From Neobacillus bataviensis LMG 21833 (GTDB taxonomy: Bacteria; Bacillota; Bacilli; Bacillales; Cytobacillaceae), in contig NZ_AJLS01000056.1 of the NCBI RefSeq assembly GCF_000307875.1, forward strand, positions 1 to 64,000: a stretch of DNA of 64,000 nt. The letters are read 5' to 3'. This document shows, piece after piece, positions 1 to 10,714 of this stretch; position 1 is the first letter of the stretch, and every line of letters starts with the position of its first letter. A program made the position numbers and the translations under genes. The notes under the pieces were generated by a model. It saw nothing but the letters and a program-made list of their open reading frames with translations. It searched no databases and was not told the DNA's origin.

Positions 1-75
1 CACCGTGTTTCCTTTATCTCAGTTGGAGCGCTCCAGGCCATACGCCGCTGACCAGGGCGCTTGCGCTTTTCTATT
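1..75. repeat. Dispersed palindromic GC-rich repeat, copy 1
   Basis: GC-rich stretch ending in GGCGCTTGCGCTTTT directly against the stop codon of the first leftward gene. It shares about 20 of 24 positions with a second copy at 21873-21907, which also abuts a stop codon. Read leftward it contains AGCGC...GCGCT arms that could form a hairpin. The same kind of element is common in intergenic regions of Bacillaceae (recalled knowledge). It may work as a 3' stabiliser or weak terminator; that role is inferred. Confidence 0.5.
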
Positions 76-1309
76 TATTACGGATTGGCGGTGCTGTTTC
101 ATCAGGAGTAAGTTCCCTAATCAAAACTGGTACTGGGTACGTGACACCATCTTTCTTTTCAAGTTTAATCGCATACAAGGTTTGTAGAGCTTGGTGATCT
201 TCCGGCCGGTAAGTCATTTTTCCTTTCGGTGTCTCAAAGCTCATGCCTTCCATCGTTTTGATTAATTGATCAGCATCCGCCTCACCACTTGTTTTCTTCA
301 ATGCTTCCACAATGGAAATGGCTGCACTCATCCCGCCAGGTGTAAACAAATCAGGAACATCTCCGTTAAAGCGTTTCTTGTGTTCGGCTACTAACCAGTC
401 GTTGATTTTATTTTTTGGGAGGTCATGATAATAAACAGTGAAGCCTTCCATACCAATCAACGGCTCCATTGTCGATAATGCGGCAATATCCGGAGCCCCT
501 GTAGAAATCTTGATTCCCTTATCCTGCACCTTCATATCAGCAATTTGTTTCCACGGGGAGTTGGCACCTGCCCAAACTACAAAGAGATAATCCGGTTTCG
601 CATCGATGATTTTTTGAATGTTGGATGTAAAATCTGTTGCAGCTGGATCTGCATATTCTTCCTTGACAATATCGGCACCCAATTTTTCCGCAGCTTCTTT
701 AAAGGCAGCTACACCGTCGCGCCCAAAGGAGTAATCAGGCGCTAGTGTTGCAATCTTTACGCCCTTTTTGGCAATCGCCGCTGCGCCTGCAACCGCATCC
801 TGTGAGGAATTACGAGCGGAATGGAACATATACTTATTGAACTCTGAACCTGTAATACTATCTGCGGCGGCGGGTTCAACGACCATAATCTTTTTATATT
901 CCTCTGCCAGCGGTAACACCGCTAATGTATCTGCCGAGCTGGATGATCCAACAAGGAAATCAACCTTATCTTCTTCTAATAACTTCGTGGCTTTTTGGAC
1001 GGCTACTTCCGGTTTTGTTTCTGTATCTTCGACAATAAATTCAATCTTTCTGCCGGCCACCTCCATTTTCCCCTCGGTTGCATAATCAAGCCCGAGCTCA
1101 AACCCTCTTAATGTTTGTTTTCCGTATGACTCGAGTGCACCTGTTTTAGAGGCAAGTACACCGATTTTAATTGGTTCTTTAGTTTCCGTTTTCTTCCCGC
1201 CATCGTCCTTCGACTCTGATGTTGATTTATCAGAGCTGCACGCACTTGCAAAAATCATCAAAAACATAAGTAATCCTACTAATGCCCATTTTCCACGATA
1301 CCCCTTCAC
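71..1309 (-). CDS. ABC transporter substrate-binding lipoprotein (branched-chain amino acid / LivJ type)
   Basis: Extracellular solute-binding protein of the periplasmic-binding-protein type 1 (LivJ/amide-binding) class, 412 aa. The N-terminus is a lipoprotein signal: Lys/Arg, a hydrophobic stretch, then a lipobox ASAC with the lipidated Cys at about residue 24, followed by a Ser/Asp/Lys-rich linker. The mature part opens with IKIGVLASKTGALESYG, typical of receptor-family ligand-binding domains. The start is GTG preceded by AAGGGGGAAAAG. The permease and ATPase genes would lie to the left, outside the window. The substrate cannot be read from sequence; amino acids, amides or urea are the usual ligands. 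The large regulator immediately upstream on the same strand may control it. Confidence 0.85.
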   Translation of the reverse strand: MKGYRGKWALVGLLMFLMIFASACSSDKSTSESKDDGGKKTETKEPIKIGVLASKTGALESYGKQTLRGFELGLDYATEGKMEVAGRKIEFIVEDTETKPEVAVQKATKLLEEDKVDFLVGSSSSADTLAVLPLAEEYKKIMVVEPAAADSITGSEFNKYMFHSARNSSQDAVAGAAAIAKKGVKIATLAPDYSFGRDGVAAFKEAAEKLGADIVKEEYADPAATDFTSNIQKIIDAKPDYLFVVWAGANSPWKQIADMKVQDKGIKISTGAPDIAALSTMEPLIGMEGFTVYYHDLPKNKINDWLVAEHKKRFNGDVPDLFTPGGMSAAISIVEALKKTSGEADADQLIKTMEGMSFETPKGKMTYRPEDHQALQTLYAIKLEKKDGVTYPVPVLIRELTPDETAPPIRNK

Positions 1310-1408
1310 ACCTTTTCCCCCTTAAACTATTTACTTCAAAACTTGCAAAGCTTTGATTTAAGGATAGGCAAAGGAAGTTACAGGGGAGTTACAAAAAGAA
1401 AAGTACAT

Positions 1409-1436
1409 AAAAAAACAGCCCTATAAGTTAAGGCTG
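1409..1436 (-). terminator. Rho-independent terminator of the BTAD regulator gene
   Basis: Read leftward, CAGCC and GGCTG arms are followed by seven T. It overlaps the stop codon of the upstream regulator and separates it from the lipoprotein gene. Confidence 0.7.
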
Positions 1437-4400
1437 CTCAATTGGATTTAAAATACTTTCCGATTCAATGATCATGTTGTACATATGCCTTGTCGGCTCG
1501 AGCGGGGTAACACCCAGTTCTTCCTCCAAAACTTCCGTGCATCTTTTATACCATTTCATCGCTTGGGGACGGTTGTTTTTTCGATAGTAACAATACATCA
1601 ACAAGCGATAAGCCTCTTCCCAAGTGCGGTCGCGTTCGAGGATTTTTTCACACCAATAGATTCCCGCGTCATAATTTTCGCGGCGCACCATTAGCTGTGC
1701 CATTTTTTCAGCACCGCGCAGAAAATAGACAAGCATACTCTCTCTTTTGCTAATGCACCAATCATCATAGCGGCGGTCAGGCAAATAGTCCCCCTGATAA
1801 AGGGGCAATCCTCTCTCAAGGAAATAAATTACCTTTGCGTCATCTGTTTCATTTAACCCGTCCTGAATCAAGGCCTGAAAATGAGAGGTATCCACTTCAA
1901 TTACGGCATTTGGATTTAACCCGTAAAACATTCCGTCGCGAACGATGAAAAATGGCGCTGCTCTTGCTTTTCTCATTGGTTCTAATACATGCTGAAGACT
2001 GTTTAATGCCACTTTGAAATCACGGTCAGCACTCTTTTTGTCTTGATTGGGCCAAAGAATTTGCATGATTTCATCTTTGGCTATCGGCTCATTTACCGTA
2101 ATCAATAACTGGAACAATTCTTTCGCTTTTTCTCGCAGCCACTCCTTTTCCCCCGCCTCTTTCTCACCAAGCCAAAGCCTGAATTGCCCAAGTGTTTGCA
2201 CACGGATTGAGTATCCCGGATGGGAGTCTAAAGTATTTACCCCCAGATCCTGTAAGACCTTTCTCACATAAGGCATCTGAATATCCTCACGCAAACACTC
2301 AAGTAACAACGGCACAAATACTTGTAAATCTCTTGGTCCGAATACAGATCTGTGTTGAAAAAAGAATTCATAGTCATGAATTTGCACGAGGGTTAAACAT
2401 TTATCCATTGTTTGTTTATATAAATCTTGCTTTTTCTCTAGAAAGGAAAGATAAGACAACCAAAACTTGCTAAGCATTTGTCCAAAGGAATCCTCACATT
2501 TCCAAAAGAGAGATTCTGTTTTTTCCAAATATACTAGCGCTTTTGCCAGCCGTTCGTTATAAATACAGGTAATTCCCATACAAAGTGTAATTAAAGCAGA
2601 CAGCCAAACGTCGTGTACCTTTTCTGTTTCCTCCAGCGCCTTTTTTCCGACAGCCAAGGCTCGTTCAAGTTCTCCTCTCGTTCCATATAAAAGGCAAAGT
2701 CCCATTAGCGGCTCGGCCTTTCCTCTATTGACACCGAGCTGATCCATGATGTCCAACGCCGTTTGGTAACAGTTTTCCGCTAAATGGGATTCATATTTAT
2801 TTAAAATTTGCACGGCATGACCCATGCGAATCCAGCCGCATGCCTCAACGAACGGGGCTTTAAAGGTTATTCCTTGTTGAATTCCCTGCTGGGCAAGCGC
2901 CTTCGCTTTTACACCCTCCCCTGTAAACGCTTCAATTAGAGAAAGCAGTAAATCCGTTTCACGATGGGCCTGCGGCAGAGAAGTTACAATGGTATCATTC
3001 AACTTTTCCTTATAAAGGACCTTTTTCGCCTCCTCAAATCGACCCGTACGCAGATATAATCTTGCTTCAAAATTCCCATCAAGATGATTAGCTGCCTTCG
3101 TCTTATGAATCCATTTCCCAGCCTCCGATGCCTTCCCTAGGTTTAAGAGATTCTCAGATAACATTTGATAGAGTTTCCCTTTTTCGTCATCCGAATCCGT
3201 ACATTTTTCCCTATAGACAATCGCCTCATATAAAAGCTGCTCTGCAAGGTGGGGTTGAATGGTATCTAAATAAATCTTCGCTTTTCCTTCTAGTGCCATA
3301 CTCATTCCAAGATTATCCCACTTTTTCTCCGCACCAATAAAAGCCTTTTCATAACACTCTTCTGCCTCATGATAGTGGGAACGATAGCGATGAATTTCTG
3401 CTTTCAAATACCAAAGAAGATAATACGATTCCAGCTCCGCTTCAGGAAGAATCGCTAATTGATCATATAAGCTTTCCAGTTTGCCGCTTTCAAGCATCTC
3501 TAAGCCGTTTTCCTGTAAAATAGAGGCAATCGCTTTATGCTGATGAATCTTTTTATAATGATAAAGAGCTTCCTCCCATAATTGTCTTTTTTCATAATAA
3601 CGAGCGCATCTTTCATGTAGCGCTGTATAATTTCGCGGGTTATTTTTTTGAAATAAATTTTCGAGAAACTCTTTAAATAAGGCATGGTACCGATAATGAT
3701 TTATTCCAACCTTTTGAATAAATAAATTTCGTTCCTTTAATTGTTCAAGCATTCCCGGGGCACCATTAAGCCCAATAACCTCCTCACACATTTCTACCTC
3801 AATTTCCTCAAATATCGAAGTTTGCTCAAGGAACTGCTGAATGATGGGCGGCTGTTTCGAAAAAACTTCCATCACAAGATACTGAAAGAAATCTTGCAGA
3901 GAGTAGACAGAATGCTCAAAAAGATTCGAAATATCATTTTTTAATGGAATCTGCTGGGCAATCATACATATGGCGATAACCCAGCCCTCTGTCATCTGAT
4001 AAATCGTCTGTAAATGATGGAACTCTATTTCTATATCATAAAGGTCGGTTAATAACAGTTCCATTTCTTCTATGGTAAGGACTAAGTCTTCTCTTGTTAT
4101 TTCTAATAACTGCCCGCAGGCTTTCATTTTCGTCAAATGTTTCCATCCTGGGCGGCTGCGGCTGGAAATGACCAGATGTAAATTGGATGGAATATGTTCA
4201 AGTAATTTTTCCATCCAACTGTTGATCGTATAGGAATGGTCTATTTGATGAAAGTCATCTAAGATGAGCGTAATGTGCGAGCCGGCTGTCAGGACATTAT
4301 TGATGAAGAGGGAACTTAGAATACTAAGTTCTTCTTCACGGATATAACGATCCATTGTATCTATATAGGAAGCTAATTCTGTTCCGAAGCCAGGTAGGAC

Positions 4401-4664
4401 CCGGCGAATAGAATGAACGATATAGGTGAGAAATGGAAGGATGTCATCATCCATGGGGGAAAGGGAATACCAGCAGCCAGGAATTCGTTCATCCGTCATA
4501 AATAATGCCAGCGCAGTACTTTTTCCAAAACCAGCCCCCGAATGAATAAGGGTCAGCGGATATTCAGGTATTTGCTTCATTTTTCGCGTGAGCTTTGCCC
4601 TTCTGATCAAATCATCCTTTACCGCAGGAATCCGCAGTTTAGTTTGAATAATTGGCAATTTCAA
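1428..4664 (-). CDS. MalT-like ATPase regulator with C-terminal BTAD domain
   Basis: Large signal-transduction ATPase (1078 aa) of the MalT/SARP type. It begins with a short conserved MalT-like segment (TKLRIP). Walker A is GAGFGKST at residues 43-50 and a Walker B-like LILDDFHQ lies near residue 135. The middle (about 340-800) is helical TPR-like repeat sequence. The C-terminal ~250 residues hold a winged-helix segment (KAKELFQLLI...ILWP) followed by a bacterial transcriptional activator domain. The start is TTG with AAGGGGAA about 7 nt upstream. Such proteins activate transcription on binding an inducer; the likely target here is the neighbouring ABC substrate-binding gene, inferred only from adjacency. 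Confidence 0.85.
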   Translation of the reverse strand: MKLPIIQTKLRIPAVKDDLIRRAKLTRKMKQIPEYPLTLIHSGAGFGKSTALALFMTDERIPGCWYSLSPMDDDILPFLTYIVHSIRRVLPGFGTELASYIDTMDRYIREEELSILSSLFINNVLTAGSHITLILDDFHQIDHSYTINSWMEKLLEHIPSNLHLVISSRSRPGWKHLTKMKACGQLLEITREDLVLTIEEMELLLTDLYDIEIEFHHLQTIYQMTEGWVIAICMIAQQIPLKNDISNLFEHSVYSLQDFFQYLVMEVFSKQPPIIQQFLEQTSIFEEIEVEMCEEVIGLNGAPGMLEQLKERNLFIQKVGINHYRYHALFKEFLENLFQKNNPRNYTALHERCARYYEKRQLWEEALYHYKKIHQHKAIASILQENGLEMLESGKLESLYDQLAILPEAELESYYLLWYLKAEIHRYRSHYHEAEECYEKAFIGAEKKWDNLGMSMALEGKAKIYLDTIQPHLAEQLLYEAIVYREKCTDSDDEKGKLYQMLSENLLNLGKASEAGKWIHKTKAANHLDGNFEARLYLRTGRFEEAKKVLYKEKLNDTIVTSLPQAHRETDLLLSLIEAFTGEGVKAKALAQQGIQQGITFKAPFVEACGWIRMGHAVQILNKYESHLAENCYQTALDIMDQLGVNRGKAEPLMGLCLLYGTRGELERALAVGKKALEETEKVHDVWLSALITLCMGITCIYNERLAKALVYLEKTESLFWKCEDSFGQMLSKFWLSYLSFLEKKQDLYKQTMDKCLTLVQIHDYEFFFQHRSVFGPRDLQVFVPLLLECLREDIQMPYVRKVLQDLGVNTLDSHPGYSIRVQTLGQFRLWLGEKEAGEKEWLREKAKELFQLLITVNEPIAKDEIMQILWPNQDKKSADRDFKVALNSLQHVLEPMRKARAAPFFIVRDGMFYGLNPNAVIEVDTSHFQALIQDGLNETDDAKVIYFLERGLPLYQGDYLPDRRYDDWCISKRESMLVYFLRGAEKMAQLMVRRENYDAGIYWCEKILERDRTWEEAYRLLMYCYYRKNNRPQAMKWYKRCTEVLEEELGVTPLEPTRHMYNMIIESESILNPIEQP

Positions 4665-4806
4665 ACCAAATTCCCCTTTTCTATTTTCATAATATTTACA
4701 CTATTTTACCATATTACAAATAATAAATTGGACTTTTTCTATGTAATAAAATATATTTACTTGAAAAGGATAGATAGAAAAGAATGCAAATTGGGGTGTT
4801 GCGTCA

Positions 4807-7326
4807 TTGTCGATTAAAAAAAAGATTCCATTGATTTTTAGTCTCTTAGTTTTTCTCATTTTATTAACCAATAATGCCTTCCACTATATTCGTTCGAAAA
4901 ATCAACTGCTTGAATATAACGAAGTCGTCATTAAAATGATTGTTAAGGAAGTTTCTTTTCAAGTCAAAAATACGAAAAGCAGCAGCTTATATGTTGAAGA
5001 CATTCTTGGGAGAGACTTACGAACAGCTTCATTAGCTATCAAAGATGCCCTTCCAGCCAGCTATCAAGATATTACCAACGAGCAGCTGGTTGCTTTGGCA
5101 AAGGAAACCGGTGTTTCCCATATTACCTTATTAGCAAAAACAAATGATGACATTGTCGGCGTAAGATCCTCCGACCCCCAAGAAATCGGCATGTCCACTA
5201 AAGGCTGGGGCTATTGGTATGATGCCTATCAACAGCTTTTTTCCTTAAAACCCGTTTCCGTCGGGAAAGGGATCACCCTACCACATTATTGGTCCGGCCC
5301 AATTGAAGTAGCCTCCTCTAATCCCAAACATATTGATAAATGGGGCTATTACTATGATGGGTCAACCAATTACATGATCAATCCTTATTTTCGCGACAAG
5401 ATAACAGATTATGAAAAACGCTTTGGGCCATGGAAAGTCATCCAGGACTTTACAAAAGTAGATGGGATTTTGGAACTAACTGTATTTAATCCGAAGAACT
5501 TTGGCAAGAAGGAAGAAGTTGTCCATTTAAACGGAAATAAATATATTCGAATTTCTGCACAGCCCATTTGGTACGGGAAGTATAACTATCAAAACTACAC
5601 AACTGACGCGAATCTAGTTAAAAAGGCAATCACAACGAAAAAAAACCAATCATATAAGGACACCATGAATGGGAAAATGATCATGAAAACATTCGTTCCA
5701 ATTTTTTCAAAAAATGATCAGCCATTCGTAATTGGCCTTGTTTATAATTATGGACTGATTCAAGCTGAACTTGTTCACGAGTTAAAAGTACATATTCTGT
5801 TATCCATCGCAATTATGCTTATCGTGTTAATTGTCAGTTTTCTTTTTTCAAGATCTATTACTCAGCCAATCGGCTACATCGTTGAGCATGTGAATGAGAT
5901 TGCCCAAGGGAACTTTGGAAAAAAATTAAAGTTAAAACGAAAAGATGAATTAGGGTTGCTAACTGAAAACGTAAATGCCATGTCAAATCATTTGCGTAGT
6001 TATGTGGAGGATTTAAATCAAAGTAAGGAGCTCATCGAATACCAGGCCTACCACGATCCCTTAACAGGCCTGTTAAACAGACGCTATTTTCAAGAAAAAT
6101 TAAGACAAATTATTGATCGTGCTAATAAAACGGGGGAAACCGTGTCCGTTATCTTCATTGATTTGGATCGCTTTAAACAGGTGAACGATTCGTTTGGGCA
6201 TAACAAGGGGGATGAAATCCTAAAAATTGTCTCCGGCAGGATTAAGGATTGTCTTCCGGCTGATGACAATACAATCATCACAAGGCAAGGCGGGGACGAA
6301 TTTATTATTTTACTCAAGAATTATAATCTCGATAAAACAAAAGCTGCAGCAGAAACAATTGTTAATCATTTAAAAAAGCCCTACTCTTTAAATGGCAAAG
6401 AAATCTATCTCAGTGCAAGTTGCGGCATTAGCATCTATCCAGATCATACTAAAAACATGGACACACTTATCATTTATTCTGACTTGGCGATGTATGCTGC
6501 TAAAAAGACCGGGGGTAATAAAGTAACCATTTATTCCGAGAAATTAAGTCAATCAAGCATTGAAAGACCGCGTCTAGAAGCACATTTAAGAAAAGCGATT
6601 GAAAATGAAAAAATTGAAGTATTCTATCAGCCAAAAATCAATTTGAAATCCGGAACTATTTTCGGTGCAGAGGCACTGGTAAGATGGACAGATGCAGAAT
6701 TTGGGTTTGTTCCTCCAGATGTGTTCATTCCGATTGCGGAGGATACGGGGTTAATTCAGCCATTATGGGAACTAGTGATGAAATTGGCCTGTAGCCAGGT
6801 TAGCAAATGGAATGCTGCCCGTCCCCAGCCTTTGTCGATATCCGTTAATTTTTCAGCCCGTCAATTTCAAGAACCAGTTTTAATGTTACAAAAGGTTAAA
6901 GAAATCCTAGCTGAAAGTCAGTTACTACCGAAGAATTTAGAAATAGAAATTACCGAAAGTATTCTCTTATCTAATTCAAGCGAAATCGTCCAAGCACTTG
7001 AATCACTAAAAGACATCGGTATTGCCGTTTCTATTGACGATTTCGGGACAGGATACTCTTCCTTAAGCTATTTAAAGGATTTACCGATTAACACCTTGAA
7101 AATCGATAAGTCATTCATCCAGAATATTAATGAAAATCATGAAAATGCCGAGATTCCAGAAGCGATTATTAATCTTGCTCGCAGTCTCCATCTCGATGTC
7201 ATAGCGGAAGGTGTAGAAGAAGAATATCAAAAGGATTTCCTACTATCGAAGAATTGTGTCCAAATGCAAGGGTATTTGTTTAGCAAACCGTTAAGTAAAG
7301 AGGAATTCGAGAAGCTTTTTATTTAA
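4807..7326 (+). CDS. Membrane-bound GGDEF-EAL protein with extracellular sensor and HAMP
   Basis: Cyclic-di-GMP turnover protein, 839 aa. An N-terminal membrane helix (about 6-24) is followed by a ~300-residue extracytoplasmic sensor of Cache type, a second helix (about 328-350) and a HAMP linker. The GGDEF motif is intact at 495-499 within RQGGDEFIIL, and the EAL motif is intact at 622-624 (AEALVRW) with a DDFGTGYSS loop, so both cyclase and phosphodiesterase activity are possible. The start is TTG preceded by TTGGGGTG. It is monocistronic and converges on thrB through a shared terminator. C-di-GMP often controls exopolysaccharide and motility, but no direct link to the eps locus 30 kb away is visible. 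Confidence 0.9.
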   Translation: MSIKKKIPLIFSLLVFLILLTNNAFHYIRSKNQLLEYNEVVIKMIVKEVSFQVKNTKSSSLYVEDILGRDLRTASLAIKDALPASYQDITNEQLVALAKETGVSHITLLAKTNDDIVGVRSSDPQEIGMSTKGWGYWYDAYQQLFSLKPVSVGKGITLPHYWSGPIEVASSNPKHIDKWGYYYDGSTNYMINPYFRDKITDYEKRFGPWKVIQDFTKVDGILELTVFNPKNFGKKEEVVHLNGNKYIRISAQPIWYGKYNYQNYTTDANLVKKAITTKKNQSYKDTMNGKMIMKTFVPIFSKNDQPFVIGLVYNYGLIQAELVHELKVHILLSIAIMLIVLIVSFLFSRSITQPIGYIVEHVNEIAQGNFGKKLKLKRKDELGLLTENVNAMSNHLRSYVEDLNQSKELIEYQAYHDPLTGLLNRRYFQEKLRQIIDRANKTGETVSVIFIDLDRFKQVNDSFGHNKGDEILKIVSGRIKDCLPADDNTIITRQGGDEFIILLKNYNLDKTKAAAETIVNHLKKPYSLNGKEIYLSASCGISIYPDHTKNMDTLIIYSDLAMYAAKKTGGNKVTIYSEKLSQSSIERPRLEAHLRKAIENEKIEVFYQPKINLKSGTIFGAEALVRWTDAEFGFVPPDVFIPIAEDTGLIQPLWELVMKLACSQVSKWNAARPQPLSISVNFSARQFQEPVLMLQKVKEILAESQLLPKNLEIEITESILLSNSSEIVQALESLKDIGIAVSIDDFGTGYSSLSYLKDLPINTLKIDKSFIQNINENHENAEIPEAIINLARSLHLDVIAEGVEEEYQKDFLLSKNCVQMQGYLFSKPLSKEEFEKLFI

Positions 7327-7329
7327 AAA

Positions 7330-7358
7330 ATAACAGGGCAGCCGTAGCTGCCCTGTTT
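7330..7358. terminator. Bidirectional terminator between the GGDEF-EAL gene and thrB
   Basis: Perfect 11-bp stem AACAGGGCAGC / GCTGCCCTGTT with a CGTA loop, with A-rich sequence on the left and T-rich sequence on the right. It serves both converging genes and overlaps the thrB stop codon. Confidence 0.9.
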
Positions 7359-8274
7359 ATTTTACAAATTTCTCTACTTCCTTTACACAACTGCCAATAT
7401 AATCGATTGCCAGTCTTTTCACAGTCATGCCTGGAAATTCCCTACATAAGGCATACGCCAGTTCCTGCCCTTTTCCCTTTTCACTAAAGCAAATAACAGT
7501 TGGCCCTGCACCGCTCAATGCCACTCCGAATGCCCCATTAGACTTTGCACATGTCTCAATCTCCTGATAAAAATGAATCAGCGGCTTTCGATAGGGCTGA
7601 TGAAAAAGGTCTTGTCTCATCATTTTTCCGGCTAGATGCCAATTTTTACTTACTAGAGCAGCAATCAAAAGGTTGGCCGTTGAAGAAGCTTGGACAGCCT
7701 CCTGCCGTGAATAGTTGGAAGGTAAAACATCGCGCGATTCCTTCGTTAATAAAATTTCGTTGGGGATGACCGTCACTATTTCTACGGGGACGTCTGTAAA
7801 GGAAAGCATATCTACTTCATTTTGATCGTAACTTCCGATGACAAGTCCTCCATAAAGAGAAGCACCAACATTATCCGGATGTCCTTCCCATTTTGTCGCC
7901 AGAAGAAGCTTCTCGTCCTTGGTTAAACGTAAGCCGCCAACTACATCCGCAAGCTCAATTCCGGCAACAATGGCCGCCGCACTTGAGCCAAGCCCGCGTG
8001 CTAATGGAATTTCACTCTCTACTTTAATTTTGCAAGGAGATAACTCCATTCCATAATTTGCCGCGGTCTTAATGGCGACTTGGCAGATAAAATGGCTTTC
8101 ATCGGTTGGGAGATCCTTCAATTCCTCACATAAAGAATAGCATTCCCACTGATCATGTTTCTCTATTTCTAAAGTTAAATATAAATTTAAAGCTAGGCCG
8201 ATTGAATCAAATCCTGGCCCAAGATTAGCTGTACTCGCAGGTACTTTAATCAAAAAGCGTTCATTTAGCGTCAT
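7357..8274 (-). CDS. thrB: Homoserine kinase
   Basis: GHMP-family kinase, 305 aa, phosphorylating L-homoserine with ATP in threonine biosynthesis (cytoplasm). The N-terminus carries the family motif [13 protein letters not shown], and the ATP-binding loop is [11 protein letters not shown] near residue 92. A C-terminal [10 protein letters not shown] motif is also present. The start ATG overlaps the thrC stop by 4 nt (ATGA), so translation is coupled within hom-thrC-thrB. Length is normal for the family. Confidence 0.97.
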   Translation of the reverse strand: MTLNERFLIKVPASTANLGPGFDSIGLALNLYLTLEIEKHDQWECYSLCEELKDLPTDESHFICQVAIKTAANYGMELSPCKIKVESEIPLARGLGSSAAAIVAGIELADVVGGLRLTKDEKLLLATKWEGHPDNVGASLYGGLVIGSYDQNEVDMLSFTDVPVEIVTVIPNEILLTKESRDVLPSNYSRQEAVQASSTANLLIAALVSKNWHLAGKMMRQDLFHQPYRKPLIHFYQEIETCAKSNGAFGVALSGAGPTVICFSEKGKGQELAYALCREFPGMTVKRLAIDYIGSCVKEVEKFVK

Positions 8275-9338
8275 CCACGGACAACTCCTCGGATATGTTC
8301 AGCAACCGCTTTTTCATCGTTTGGTAATTGAACAGGTGTGACAAGACTGCTATTTATTGCTGTATCTGGATCCTTCAAACCATTGCCTGTCAGGACAGCA
8401 ACAATTTTTGTCCCTTTTGCAATTTTTCCATTTTGGATACTCTTATAAACACCGGCAATCGATGCGCAGGAAGCAGGCTCAGCAAACACCCCTTCAGCGG
8501 CAGCTAATTTTTTATAAGCGGTAATGATTTCTTCGTCACTTACTTCATCAAATTGGCCATGTGATTCTTCTACAGCATTAACGGCTAGATCCCAGCTTGC
8601 TGGGTTTCCAATCCGAATGGCAGTTGCAATGGTTTCCGGATTTTCAAATACACGATTATGGACAAGAGCGGCAGCACCTGCTGCTTCAAAGCCAAACATT
8701 CTTGGCAGTCCTGTCTCTTTCTTCTCGTTATATTCTTTAAACCCTTTCCAGTAAGCACTGATATTACCGGCATTTCCAACTGGAATCGCTAAAATTTCAG
8801 GTGCAGAACCAAGCTGGTCACACACTTCAAATGCGGCAGTCTTTTGTCCTTCTAGCCGGTATGGATTGACTGAATTTACGAGCGCAATCGGTTCTACCTT
8901 GCTAATATTTCGCACCATTTTTAATGCTTCGTCAAAATTCCCCTCAATTGAGATAATTTCAGCTCCATACATCATCGCTTGTGCCAGTTTGCCTAGTGCA
9001 ATTTTCCCTTCAGGGATGACAACAATACAATTAATCCCGGCACGTGCCGCATATGCAGCTGCTGCTGCCGATGTATTACCTGTTGAAGCGCAGATGATTG
9101 TTTTACTGCCTTCCTCTATTGCTTTGGCAACTGCCATAACCATACCTCTGTCTTTGAAAGATCCAGTTGGGTTGGCCCCTTCTACTTTCACATAAAGCTC
9201 AACGCCCCATTCCTGGGATAATCTTTCAAGCTTGATTAACGGCGTATTTCCTTCGTTAAGCGTAAGCTTGGGTGTTTGTTCGTTAATTGGTAAATATTCT
9301 TTATATGCTTCTAATAATCCTGGCCATCTTCTCATCAT
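8271..9338 (-). CDS. thrC: Threonine synthase
   Basis: PLP-dependent enzyme (fold type II), 355 aa, converting O-phospho-L-homoserine to L-threonine. The PLP lysine lies in [10 protein letters not shown] near residue 63, and [15 protein letters not shown] follows. It is of the short Bacillus ThrC type. It overlaps hom by 4 nt upstream and thrB by 4 nt downstream, giving a tightly coupled operon. GGTGAGG precedes the start. Confidence 0.97.
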   Translation of the reverse strand: MMRRWPGLLEAYKEYLPINEQTPKLTLNEGNTPLIKLERLSQEWGVELYVKVEGANPTGSFKDRGMVMAVAKAIEEGSKTIICASTGNTSAAAAAYAARAGINCIVVIPEGKIALGKLAQAMMYGAEIISIEGNFDEALKMVRNISKVEPIALVNSVNPYRLEGQKTAAFEVCDQLGSAPEILAIPVGNAGNISAYWKGFKEYNEKKETGLPRMFGFEAAGAAALVHNRVFENPETIATAIRIGNPASWDLAVNAVEESHGQFDEVSDEEIITAYKKLAAAEGVFAEPASCASIAGVYKSIQNGKIAKGTKIVAVLTGNGLKDPDTAINSSLVTPVQLPNDEKAVAEHIRGVVRG

Positions 9339-10627
9339 GATTTCCTCACCACTCTATATGCACTTTTAACTTCTTTTACTGCGCTTAAATCGTATAATTC
9401 TAGTAAAATTTTATCGTAATTAGTTTCTGAAGCTTTATGTGTAACTAAAACAATTTCTGATGTTTCATTTTTCTGGATTGGCAACTGCAGTATTTTTTCA
9501 AAGCTTACACCATATTTGGCAAAAATAGCAGTAATATCCGCGAACACGCCTACTTCATCCTGAACATGAATCCGTAAGAAGTACTTAGAGAACTTTTCCT
9601 CATTATCCTTTAACCGCTTAGGATATTGCGGTGTGACGGCACTGCGGCCATTAACGCCCAGTCTTAAATTTTTGATGACACCAACAAGGTCTGAAACGAC
9701 GGCTGTAGCAGTCGGCATGCTTCCTGCACCAGGGCCATAAAACATCGTTTCGCCGACGGCTTCCCCGTAGACATAAACGGCATTATATTCATTTTGTACA
9801 GAGGCAAGCGGATGATTGTTTGATAGGAAGGTAGGTGCAACGCTGACTTCTACCTTTTCGCCCTCACGCCCAGCATAGCCTATTAATTTCATTGTATAAC
9901 CTAATTGTTTGCCGTAGCTTAAGTCTTCTTCGGTGATGTTGGAAATTCCGCTGACCTTGACATCTTCCAGATCAATATGCATCGAAAAACCAAGAGTTGC
10001 GAGAATCGTCATTTTTCGAGCTGCATCAAGGCCTTCTACATCAGCGGTTGGATCTGCCTCAGCAAAGCCGAGTGCCTGTGCTTCTTTAAGGACTTCTTCA
10101 TATGAACGTCCTTCATCGCTCATTTTTGTTAAAATATAATTGGTTGTGCCATTCACAATTCCCATCATTTGTGTAATTCGATCTGACGCAAGGCCATCAA
10201 CAAGACCTCTTAAGACTGGAATACCGCCAGCCACACTGGCTTCGTAAAAAAGGTCGCAGCCATGTTCTGTGGCAACTGTTAAAAGCTCGGAACCATGGAG
10301 GGCCATCAAGTCTTTATTGGCTGTTACCACATGCTTGCCTTGGCGAAGCGCGGTAATCAAAAAATCCTTTGTATCATGTACCCCGCCCATTACCTCTATG
10401 ACGACATCAATGTCCTTGTCAAAAAGAATATCATCAGGGTTGGATGTTAAAGTCTTTACATCTACTTCAACCGGTCTGCTCTTATGTAAGTCCTGGACAA
10501 GGATCTTTTTAACGACAACCGGACACCCCACTTGATGGATTAATTTATCTTGGTGATTTTCAATAATTTTTACCACACCCGAACCGACTGTGCCTAATCC
10601 TAATAATCCTATCGAGATTGCTTTCAT
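9335..10627 (-). CDS. hom: Homoserine dehydrogenase
   Basis: NAD(P)H-dependent reduction of aspartate semialdehyde to homoserine, the branch point of threonine/methionine synthesis; 430 aa. The N-terminal nucleotide-binding motif is [13 protein letters not shown]. The catalytic domain contains [11 protein letters not shown] and [17 protein letters not shown]-terminal ACT domain (about 350-425, [13 protein letters not shown]) suggests threonine feedback. It is first in the hom-thrC-thrB operon; GGAGGGGATCTTT precedes the ATG. Confidence 0.97.
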   Translation of the reverse strand: MKAISIGLLGLGTVGSGVVKIIENHQDKLIHQVGCPVVVKKILVQDLHKSRPVEVDVKTLTSNPDDILFDKDIDVVIEVMGGVHDTKDFLITALRQGKHVVTANKDLMALHGSELLTVATEHGCDLFYEASVAGGIPVLRGLVDGLASDRITQMMGIVNGTTNYILTKMSDEGRSYEEVLKEAQALGFAEADPTADVEGLDAARKMTILATLGFSMHIDLEDVKVSGISNITEEDLSYGKQLGYTMKLIGYAGREGEKVEVSVAPTFLSNNHPLASVQNEYNAVYVYGEAVGETMFYGPGAGSMPTATAVVSDLVGVIKNLRLGVNGRSAVTPQYPKRLKDNEEKFSKYFLRIHVQDEVGVFADITAIFAKYGVSFEKILQLPIQKNETSEIVLVTHKASETNYDKILLELYDLSAVKEVKSAYRVVRKS

Positions 10628-10650
10628 AAAGATCCCCTCCTATAAGTGTC

Positions 10651-10669
10651 CATTTGTGGCGCACAAATG
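10651..10669. promoter_or_regulatory. Inverted repeat in the hom leader (possible operator)
   Basis: Perfect palindrome CATTTGTG-GCG-CACAAATG between the predicted hom transcription start and the ribosome binding site. Without a T run it is not a terminator. It could be a repressor site or an RNA hairpin; no regulator is assigned. Confidence 0.4.
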
Positions 10670-10685
10670 TTTTTCTATTGTAGAC

Positions 10686-10714
10686 ATTATATGATTCTCT
10701 TTATTTTTTTACAA
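10686..10714 (-). promoter_or_regulatory. Sigma-A promoter of hom-thrC-thrB
   Basis: Read leftward: TTGTAA, 17-bp spacer, TATAAT, about 60 bp before the hom start codon. It is flanked by a 9-bp inverted repeat, TCTATTGTA (10674-10682) and TACAATAGA (10710-10718). The remaining sequence between it and the serA promoter (10720-10825) shows nothing recognisable. Confidence 0.7.

Noticed and set aside
768..1085. Rightward open frame of 105 codons
   Set aside because: It lies wholly inside the substrate-binding protein gene on the other strand and has no ribosome binding site. The many other antisense open frames, such as 18257-18724 and 55110-55559, were left out for the same reason.
1079..1085. 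Another TGCATAA copy as enhancer motif
   Set aside because: Single copies occur by chance, here inside a coding region with no sigma-54 promoter nearby; only the promoter-linked copies are reported.
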